DNA of 6,449 nt from Actinomycetes bacterium (GTDB taxonomy: Bacteria; Actinomycetota; Acidimicrobiia; Acidimicrobiales; Acidimicrobiaceae): assembly GCA_021790495.1 (NCBI GenBank), contig JAJYGZ010000270.1, forward strand, positions 1-6,449, given 5' to 3'. Shown here piece by piece: positions 1 through 5,725 of the stretch (positions within the stretch are counted from its first letter, which is position 1; the number at the start of each line of letters is the position of its first letter). The translations under genes were made by a program, and so were the position numbers. The notes beneath the pieces are model-generated. The model was not told the DNA's origin. It searched no databases and saw only the letters and a list, made by a program, of their open reading frames with translations.

Positions 1-96
1 TCGCCAAACCCATGGAGCGTCTCAGCGACAACAAAGGCTCCCGGGCTGCGGCCTAAGGGCCCACGAATACGAGATCGCAATTACGGTCCCGAGTGC

Positions 97-723
97 TTAG
101 CTCCCGTGGCGAAGCACGCTGAGGAGCTTGTAGCCCAACACTTTGGCGCCAAGCACCGCCGTGGCTTCACGCATATAATCCACGATGAGAGCCCGGCCGA
201 CGATCGGCGATGTGGCGGTAGGGGAGGAATAGTCGACTATCCCTAGTTGAGACGCAATCTGGCTCACCCGGTACTCGTGAAAGCGATCTGAGACAAAGAT
301 CGCGTCAGAGAAGGACAAGACGTGCATTACGGTCGCCACCGAGGCCATTGATTGGTAGGTGTCTTGACCCACCGGATCTGAGATAACGTCAGCTGACGGT
401 ACTCCATGTTCGATCAAGTAGGTCTTGGCAACTTGGGCCTCGGTATAGGTATCTCCGGTCTCCGATCCGCCTGTCGTGATAATTTTTGCGACCAGACCTC
501 GGTCAAAGAGCAAGACTGCGTGATCAAGTCGGGCCCGCAGCACGTCCGAAGGGCTACCGTCGAACTCGGCCGCTCCCATTACGACCTCCACGGGAGCTCG
601 GCGCGCTTGATCACGCTGTCCGAAGCTATAAATCTGATAAACGGTTAACCCAAAGATGACCAGCGCCGCTAGAACAACAAGCGAGAGGAGTCGTGTCGCG
701 AGCCGAAAAATCAGTCGGATCAC
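97..723 (-). CDS. YdcF/SanA/ElyC-family (DUF218) membrane-anchored protein
   Basis: This is a 208-residue protein with a short basic N-terminus and one hydrophobic segment at about residues 12-33, so it should be a single-pass or signal-anchored protein with its main domain outside the membrane. The DUF218 fold is recognisable from four blocks: VVMGAAEFDGSPSDVLRARLD (47-67), TTGGSETGDTYTEAQVAKTY (83-102), the GQDTYQSM stretch (119-126), and FVSDRFHEYRVSQIASQLG (143-161), ending with a DYMREA block at 182-187. In the family these correspond to the conserved G-A, TGG, TEA, T-x-x-[NS] and VSD-x-[FY]-H positions. SanA and ElyC relatives are linked to cell-envelope or vancomycin-tolerance phenotypes, but no reaction is firmly known, so none is assigned. 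The GTG at 723 is chosen because it precedes the membrane segment and has GGTGG seven bases upstream. It lies 52 bases behind gltX on the same strand, so co-transcription is likely. The family call is firm; the function is open. Confidence 0.9.
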   Translation of the reverse strand: MIRLIFRLATRLLSLVVLAALVIFGLTVYQIYSFGQRDQARRAPVEVVMGAAEFDGSPSDVLRARLDHAVLLFDRGLVAKIITTGGSETGDTYTEAQVAKTYLIEHGVPSADVISDPVGQDTYQSMASVATVMHVLSFSDAIFVSDRFHEYRVSQIASQLGIVDYSSPTATSPIVGRALIVDYMREATAVLGAKVLGYKLLSVLRHGS

Positions 724-730
724 CCGCAGC

Positions 731-735
731 CCACC
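731..735 (-). promoter_or_regulatory. Candidate ribosome binding site of the DUF218 gene
   Basis: Read on the minus strand this is GGTGG, one mismatch from GGAGG, with seven bases before the GTG start at 723. It supports the GTG as the start even though the intergenic gap has no convincing promoter. Confidence 0.45.
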
Positions 736-775
736 GTTACGCTCAGCAATTTAGGCTCGGCCCGAACCATACCAA

Positions 776-2158
776 CTAGCAAAACCGTGCGATCCGATCG
801 AGAAGTTGAGTTCGGCCAATCTCTTGCCAGGTCTCAAAAAGAGGCAGGCCGACCTTGGAACCCGTGGTCGCCACCCGCAGCGGCGCTTGGATCCGGCGTA
901 ACGCGAGGCCCGACGACTCGGCGTAGGCACGCGCCATGGCCTCGAGTGACGCGGCGTCGAAGCTATCCAGCGAGGCGATAAGGTCTTTCACCTCCGCCAG
1001 GATCACAGAGGCATTCGCACTATTGACGATCTCTTTTTCAACCGCGGCGGCGTCATAGGTCAGCTCGCTTTCGAATATCGGTCGCAACAGCTCGTTGACC
1101 TCAGAAAGCACGGCGACGCGCTCCTTAGCCAAAGGTGCAAGCCGCAAAAAACTGGCCATCTGTGCATCTGTGCCGTGCCACCACGTCGAGACCGCTAGGA
1201 AGGGCAAACACTCCTGGACGAAGACTTGATCGGCAAGGGCCCTGATGTACACGCCGTTGAAATAGGCCATCTTCTTCTCGTCGAAGAATGACGGTGAATG
1301 GCCGATGTTGGAAATATCGAAAGCTCCAATCATCTCCTCGACTGTCATGAACTCGCGATCGTCTTTGGGACTCCAGCCCAAAAGGGCAAGGTAATTGATC
1401 ATCGCCGGGGCCAGATAGCCCAGTTTCCGATAGTCCTCCACCGCCACCCGGTCGCGCCGCTTAGAGAGCTTCTGCCGCTTCTCATTGACCAAAACCGGAA
1501 GATGGCCAAAGGTGGGAAGTTGAGCACCGAGAGCCTCGAAAAGCAGGATCGATTTTGGGGTGTTGGGCAAATGCTCCTCGGCCCGCACCACATGGGTTAT
1601 ACCCATGTCAATGTCGTCGACGACATTCGCTAGAACAAAGAGCGGAGCCCCGCTTGACTTCACAAGGATGTAGTCCTCGATGTTCTCGTGGTCGAAGGTC
1701 ACCTCTCCGCGCACCAGGTCCGAGAAAGTTGTGCTTCCCGGAAGGGGAACTCTAAAGCGGAGAGCTCCCCCGCTGTCGGGGCCTAAGCCAAGGTCGCGGC
1801 AATACCGGTCATATCCCGGCTTGGCACCAGCCGCCTTGTTGCGTGCGTCGACGTCATCGCGAGCGCAAACGCAGTAATACGCTGCTCCTTTGGCGTAGAG
1901 ACTTTTCGCAGCCTCCGAATAGAGATCCATTCTCTCGCTTTGACGAAACGGCCCTTCATCCCAGGTGATGCCTAGCCAGGTAAGAGCTTCTTGGATGCCA
2001 TCGACCCACTCCTCGCGATTGCGCTCGGCGTCGGTATCTTCGATGCGCAACACAAAGGCGCCACCGGCCTGCTTGGCGAGCACCCAGTTGTAAAAGGCGG
2101 TGCGGGCACCTCCGACGTGAAAATATCCGGTGGGAGATGGTGCAAAACGAACTTTCAT
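776..2158 (-). CDS. gltX: Glutamate--tRNA ligase (GluRS)
   Basis: A 460-residue class I aminoacyl-tRNA synthetase that charges tRNA with glutamate in the cytoplasm. The Rossmann catalytic domain opens with RFAPSPTGYFHVGGART (residues 4-20), where HVGG (14-17) is the HIGH signature. LRIEDTD at about 37-43 is the glutamate/ATP-site block. A zinc-type knuckle is suggested by C96-x-C98 and C120. KLSKR (230-234) is the KMSKS loop. The C-terminal half ends with the anticodon-binding helical domain, including the PLRVATTG block near the end. Length matches the bacterial family. The reading frame stays open to a GTG at 2191, which would add 11 residues, but the ATG at 2158 puts the usual MKVRFAPSPTG exactly at the N-terminus, so I chose it. 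Neither start has a good Shine-Dalgarno sequence. Many actinobacteria lack GlnRS and use a non-discriminating GluRS with GatCAB; whether that holds here is inference. It is the first gene of a probable two-gene leftward unit. Confidence 0.97.
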   Translation of the reverse strand: MKVRFAPSPTGYFHVGGARTAFYNWVLAKQAGGAFVLRIEDTDAERNREEWVDGIQEALTWLGITWDEGPFRQSERMDLYSEAAKSLYAKGAAYYCVCARDDVDARNKAAGAKPGYDRYCRDLGLGPDSGGALRFRVPLPGSTTFSDLVRGEVTFDHENIEDYILVKSSGAPLFVLANVVDDIDMGITHVVRAEEHLPNTPKSILLFEALGAQLPTFGHLPVLVNEKRQKLSKRRDRVAVEDYRKLGYLAPAMINYLALLGWSPKDDREFMTVEEMIGAFDISNIGHSPSFFDEKKMAYFNGVYIRALADQVFVQECLPFLAVSTWWHGTDAQMASFLRLAPLAKERVAVLSEVNELLRPIFESELTYDAAAVEKEIVNSANASVILAEVKDLIASLDSFDAASLEAMARAYAESSGLALRRIQAPLRVATTGSKVGLPLFETWQEIGRTQLLDRIARFC

Positions 2159-2233
2159 AACCCAATTCTTGGAGAGAAGCTCGACGTCCACCCCGACGGG
2201 CGCCAGCGTTCGAGCTGTTTTTGATACCCTTAC

Positions 2234-2261
2234 ACCCTATTTGCGGCGCCGCAATTTGCAA
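2234..2261 (-). promoter_or_regulatory. Candidate gltX promoter
   Basis: On the minus strand TTGCAA (2261-2256) resembles a -35 box, matching 4 of 6 in TTGACA. It is followed after 16 bases by TAGGGT (2239-2234), which fits the loose actinobacterial -10 pattern TAnnnT. Transcription would begin near 2227, giving a leader of roughly 68 bases to the ATG at 2158. The match is by eye and modest. Confidence 0.3.
2241..2254. repeat. Perfect 14-bp palindrome, possible operator
   Basis: TTGCGGCGCCGCAA reads identically on both strands. It occupies bases 2-15 of the 16-base spacer of the candidate gltX promoter, where a bound repressor or activator would act directly on RNA polymerase. The adjoining GCAATTTGC (2251-2259) is a second, overlapping inverted repeat with one central base. 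No known regulator motif was recognised. Confidence 0.4.
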
Positions 2262-2291
2262 TCGTCGAAGACGCGTCGAGGGCACCCGGCA

Positions 2292-2297
2292 TATAAT
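2292..2297 (+). promoter_or_regulatory. Candidate -10 box for the molybdenum hydroxylase gene
   Basis: A perfect TATAAT lies 105 bases upstream of the likely TTG start at 2403, which would give a leader of about 98 bases. The -35 region 16-18 bases upstream has no good TTGACA match and there is no extended TG, so the promoter may need an activator or may be fortuitous. The direct repeat CGTCGA at 2263-2268 and 2274-2279, spaced by one helical turn (11 bp), sits where such an activator might bind. Confidence 0.35.
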
Positions 2298-2392
2298 TGG
2301 TTCCGCGTACGTTGCATCTTTGCGTGTCGGGTGACGGCTTTTTAGCTCACAACCGGCAAATATCCGACCGCCTTACGGCCTTTGCGACAATT

Positions 2393-2399
2393 GGGGGAA
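2393..2399 (+). promoter_or_regulatory. Purine-rich ribosome binding site that decides the TTG start
   Basis: GGGGGAA ends three bases before the TTG at 2403, a short but usable spacing. The two earlier in-frame TTG codons at 2382 and 2391 have no purine-rich sequence ahead of them, so this site favours the start at 2403. Confidence 0.4.
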
Positions 2400-2402
2400 C
2401 TC

Positions 2403-4760
2403 TTGGCCGGATCGATTCTGGGAACTCGAGTAGCACGTGTAGAAGACAAGAACCTGCTGCTGGGAAAAGCGACTTACGTCGATAACCTCGAACATTCCGG
2501 TGCTCTTCATTGCCACTTCGTCCGGTCTACCATGGCGAGAGCCAGGTTGGTTTCGATCGACGTTACGGCCGCCAAGGCCCATCCGGGCGTGCACTCAGTC
2601 TGGCTCCAAAAGGATCTCGGCACCGAACCATTCGTAATCTTTTTCCCCCTCAATCCAAACCTGCTGCGCAGCGCGCTCGCGACTACTGAGGTCAACTTCG
2701 TGGGTGAACCTATCGTGATGATCGTTGCGGATACCCGTGCCATCGCCGCCGATGCCGCCGAAAAGGTCGTGATCGAATACGAGGAACTAGATCCAGTCAT
2801 CGACCTTGAAAGCGCCTTCGACGACGGCGTTCCTCAGCTTGATCCACAAGTGCCTCGAAACCTAGTCGCATCGGTCTTCGCTGGCAACGATCCAGATCCT
2901 CTCGGGGGATCGGACTTGGTCGTTCGCGCTCGCATCGAGAACCAGCGCATGGCGGTGGTTCCGATGGAACCTAGCTCCATCGCCGTAGTTCCAGCCAGTG
3001 AGGGAACTCCTGTTACGGTGTACGTTTCCACCCAGATGCCCCACTTGCTCCACTCGAAGTTGTCCTCGATCTTGCACATCCCAGAGGCGGCGATAAGGGT
3101 AATCTCCCCCAACGTTGGGGGAGGCTTCGGTGGAAAAGCCGGCATCACCGCAGAATACGTTGCGGTCGCGGCAGCGGCAGTCAACGCCGGCGTCGCGCTG
3201 AGGTGGATCGAGAGTCGCGAAGAGAACTTCCTTACTATGCAGGGCCGGGCTCAAGTGCAGTTCGTCGAGTTGGGGCTGTCCGGCGACGGGACAATCGTCG
3301 GCCTCCGTGCCAGAATGATCGGCGACGCCGGTGCTCATGGGGGATTTGGGGGAGCGTTGGTAATCGGTTCCACCAAGTCCATGGCGCAGGGTGTATATCG
3401 AATCCCGAAAATATCTTTTACGGCTGCAGTTGCCTCGACCAATACCTCCCCGGTAGGGGCACTGCGCGGAGCAGGGAGACCCGAAGCAACTTCATTTCTG
3501 GAACGGATTATTGATCTCGGCGCCGCTGAACTAGGGATCGATCCGGTCGAATTCCGACGCAAGAACCTCCTCGCCAACGACATATTTCCCTACAGCACCC
3601 TGATGGGGCCGACCTACGATTCAGGTGATTATGGCGCAGCTCTCGACCGTGCTCTAGAGATCGCCGGATATGCGGAGCTACGCGAAGAGCAAAAGCGTCG
3701 CAGGTTGCGCAATGACCCGATCGCACTTGGCATTGGAGTCAGCTGCTACGTTGAAGTCACCGGCGCCGGCGGAGGCGGCGAATTTGGCGGCGTCGAGATC
3801 ACTCCTGAGGGTGGAGCGATAATTCGCGTTGGAACTTCGGGGCATGGCCAAGGACACCAGACGACATTCTCGATGCTTGTCACAGATACGCTCCAGATAC
3901 CGGCCGAAAAGATCGAATTCATCCAATCCGATACCTCTGAAGTTCCTCACGGCGGCGGGACCGGAGGATCCCGTTCCCTCCAAATGGGCGGGTCCGCCGT
4001 TGGCCAAGCCGCCAAGGCGGTCCTTGAAATCGCAAAGAAGATAACTGCGACGCATTTCGAAGCAAACCCCGAAGATGTTATCCTCGGCGAAGGCGGGACA
4101 CTTTCAATTGCCGGGAGCCCCGAATTCTCCATGACATGGACAGAGGTCCGCCAAGCAGGGGAACAGCAGGGGATCGAACTTGCCTATCGCGGCGACTTCA
4201 CGCAGAACGGCTCGACGTTTCCATTTGGCGCCCATGTAAGTGTCGTGGAGGTTGACACCGAAACGGGCAAAGTGGTTCCGATTCGGCACGTCGCTGTCGA
4301 TGACTGCGGGCGAGTGCTCAATCCGCTGGTAGTGGAAGGCCAACAACACGGCGGGATCGCACAGGGTATCGCACAAGCCCTGCTTGAGAAGATCAGCTAT
4401 GACGAGTACGGAAACTGCCAGAACACTTCGCTCGCAGAGTACTTGATGCCTTCGGCGGCAGAATTGCCCAGCTTCGAGGTCGCAAACACCGAGACTCCCA
4501 GCCCGCTAAACCCGCTCGGCGCCAAGGGCATCGGGGAGTCGGCCACGGTCGGATCAACCCCAGCCGTCCAAAACGCGGTCGTGGACGCTCTTAGCCACCT
4601 CGGAGTCCGCCATGTCGAAATGCCGGCTTCTCCCGAGACCGTGTGGCGGGCAATCCAACTTGGGGCCAACGCAAACTACTGGCGCGAACCGCCACCGATC
4701 TTCGAGGAGATCGCGAAACTTGCCAAAGTGCAAGACGAGATCCAAGACGTCGACATCTAG
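2403..4760 (+). CDS. Xanthine dehydrogenase / form-II CoxL-like molybdopterin-binding large subunit
   Basis: A 785-residue molybdenum hydroxylase catalytic subunit, normal length for the family. Members hydroxylate aldehydes, purines or N-heterocycles using a molybdopterin-cytosine-dinucleotide Mo centre. The N-terminal hammerhead domain (about residues 5-120) opens with GSILGTRVARVED. The Mo-binding domains follow, with VGGGFGGKAG (238-247), ALRGAGR (353-359), the HGQGH glutamine loop (481-485, Q483), GGTGGSRS (518-525) and GAKGIGES with the expected catalytic Glu at E712. Form-I CO dehydrogenases carry a Cys loop (AYRCSFR); here the loop lacks Cys, so CO oxidation is unlikely. Its Leu replaces the usual Tyr of AYRGAGR. 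The usual EPRG after the hammerhead reads EPSS. The frame extends to a TTG at 2382, but 2403 has the purine-rich site and gives the usual short N-terminus before GSILG. No signal peptide is seen. Neighbouring genes are divergent gltX and convergent fadB2, so the FAD and 2Fe-2S subunits are missing from the window. The substrate is unknown. Confidence 0.93.
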   Translation: MAGSILGTRVARVEDKNLLLGKATYVDNLEHSGALHCHFVRSTMARARLVSIDVTAAKAHPGVHSVWLQKDLGTEPFVIFFPLNPNLLRSALATTEVNFVGEPIVMIVADTRAIAADAAEKVVIEYEELDPVIDLESAFDDGVPQLDPQVPRNLVASVFAGNDPDPLGGSDLVVRARIENQRMAVVPMEPSSIAVVPASEGTPVTVYVSTQMPHLLHSKLSSILHIPEAAIRVISPNVGGGFGGKAGITAEYVAVAAAAVNAGVALRWIESREENFLTMQGRAQVQFVELGLSGDGTIVGLRARMIGDAGAHGGFGGALVIGSTKSMAQGVYRIPKISFTAAVASTNTSPVGALRGAGRPEATSFLERIIDLGAAELGIDPVEFRRKNLLANDIFPYSTLMGPTYDSGDYGAALDRALEIAGYAELREEQKRRRLRNDPIALGIGVSCYVEVTGAGGGGEFGGVEITPEGGAIIRVGTSGHGQGHQTTFSMLVTDTLQIPAEKIEFIQSDTSEVPHGGGTGGSRSLQMGGSAVGQAAKAVLEIAKKITATHFEANPEDVILGEGGTLSIAGSPEFSMTWTEVRQAGEQQGIELAYRGDFTQNGSTFPFGAHVSVVEVDTETGKVVPIRHVAVDDCGRVLNPLVVEGQQHGGIAQGIAQALLEKISYDEYGNCQNTSLAEYLMPSAAELPSFEVANTETPSPLNPLGAKGIGESATVGSTPAVQNAVVDALSHLGVRHVEMPASPETVWRAIQLGANANYWREPPPIFEEIAKLAKVQDEIQDVDI

Positions 4761-4813
4761 AAGACGCGCCTAGCTGGGTCAGATCGCCAGTCACCGCCGA
4801 GACACTCCCTAGA

Positions 4814-5674
4814 TCAACGACCTTTATACTCGTAAAAACCTCTGCCGCTTTTACGGCCGAGCAGTCCCGCCTCGACCATTCTCAGCAGCAGTGGTGGAGG
4901 GGCGTAGAGCTGCTCTTTGAACTCGTGATAGAGCGATTCAGCTACCGCCTTGGTGGTATCTAGTCCGATCAGATCACACAATGCCAGCGGCCCCATCGGA
5001 TGGGCGCATCCCTCAACCATCCCGGTGTCGATGTCATCGGCCGTAGCGAAACCGGACTCCATCATTCGAATCGCCGAAAGAATATACGGGATCAAAAGAG
5101 CGTTGACGATAAACCCCGCTCGATCCTTGGAATGGATTACGTGCTTTCCAAGTGCGCCCGACGCGAATTCGGCGGCATTGTCTCTGACTTCTTCGGATGT
5201 GAGGAGAGAAGTCACGAGCTCCACCAGGGGAAGCACCGGTACGGGATTGAAGAAATGGATTCCGATTACTTGCTCGGGCCGTTGCGTGGCCACCCCGAGC
5301 TTCATAATCGGTATGGAGGAGGTATTCGACGCAAGGATCGCGCTCTTCGAAGTGACCACACGGTCGAGCGCGCTAAACACCGCGACCTTGGCGGCCTCGT
5401 CCTCGACGATCGCTTCGACAACGAGCTGGCGGTCGAAGTGCGCGTCTATATCGGTCTCAAAACTAATCAGAGACCGCGCCGCATCTAGATCGGATTCGCT
5501 GATTTTGGAGGCTTTGAGAGCCCGCGAAAGCGAGGTCTCAAGACGCGCCTTTCCGCGCTTCAGGGCATCCGGCTCCGCTTCGGTAACCACGACGTTGATC
5601 CCGTGCCGAGCCGCCACCTCGGCGATCCCCGATCCCATCAGGCCACAGCCCACCACACCCAATCGTTCTATCAA
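4814..5674 (-). CDS. fadB2: 3-hydroxybutyryl-CoA dehydrogenase (FadB2 type)
   Basis: A 286-residue single-function enzyme that interconverts 3-hydroxyacyl-CoA and 3-oxoacyl-CoA with NAD(H) in the cytoplasm, in beta-oxidation or butyryl-CoA and polyhydroxybutyrate-related metabolism. The N-terminal Rossmann domain shows G9-C-G11-L-M-G14 and an acidic residue, E32, at the end of the second strand, which favours NAD over NADP. The catalytic set is in place: S119 in SNTSS, H140 and E152 in the HFFNPVPVLPLVELV signature, and N191 in GFIVNALLIPY. The C-terminal helical domain includes HPMGPLALCDLIGLDT (225-240) and ends with GLLGRKSGRGFYEYKGR. Length and sequence match actinobacterial FadB2. The start is a TTG at 5674 with GAAAGG seven bases upstream, directly before the canonical IERLGVVGCGLMG. 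It is the downstream gene of the acyl-CoA dehydrogenase, 51 bases away, and the two should share a transcript. Confidence 0.96.
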   Translation of the reverse strand: MIERLGVVGCGLMGSGIAEVAARHGINVVVTEAEPDALKRGKARLETSLSRALKASKISESDLDAARSLISFETDIDAHFDRQLVVEAIVEDEAAKVAVFSALDRVVTSKSAILASNTSSIPIMKLGVATQRPEQVIGIHFFNPVPVLPLVELVTSLLTSEEVRDNAAEFASGALGKHVIHSKDRAGFIVNALLIPYILSAIRMMESGFATADDIDTGMVEGCAHPMGPLALCDLIGLDTTKAVAESLYHEFKEQLYAPPPLLLRMVEAGLLGRKSGRGFYEYKGR

Positions 5675-5681
5675 AAGTCAG

Positions 5682-5687
5682 CCTTTC
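5682..5687 (-). promoter_or_regulatory. Ribosome binding site of fadB2
   Basis: On the minus strand GAAAGG stands seven bases ahead of the TTG start at 5674. This good spacing is what makes the non-ATG start credible, since the Rossmann motif begins only a few residues in. Confidence 0.6.
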
Positions 5688-5725
5688 GTGGATCGACTCT
5701 ATTCAATACCCATTAAGGGCGCATC

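Noticed and set aside
1..41. Possible start of a leftward gene (TTG codons near 28-33 with GGGAG ahead, or ATG at 13-11)
   Set aside because: Only about ten codons fit in the window and no family signature is visible, so it cannot be supported.
1..56. Possible 3' end of a rightward gene (frame ending at the TAA at 54-56 with tail KPMERLSDNKGSRAAA)
   Set aside because: Only 17 codons are visible with no recognisable domain; other frames are also open here, so a real gene cannot be told from chance.
1..96. tRNA gene or strong terminator downstream of the DUF218 gene
   Set aside because: No T-loop GTTCGA-type sequence or cloverleaf arms could be found, and the GC-rich pairings around 37-61 are short and lack a T-run.
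2298..2402. Molybdenum-cofactor riboswitch in the leader of the molybdenum enzyme
   Set aside because: I looked because of the enzyme's cofactor, but saw only short hairpins such as GTC-GGGT-GAC and GCC-TTAC-GGC, and no pattern I could match to the motif.
2862..3338. Leftward open frame of 158 codons inside the molybdenum hydroxylase gene
   Set aside because: No domain or motif is visible, and the opposite strand encodes a well-conserved enzyme across the whole stretch.
2403..4760. Annotation as aerobic carbon monoxide dehydrogenase large chain (CoxL form I)
   Set aside because: The diagnostic Cys-containing active-site loop is absent; the loop reads ALRGAGR.
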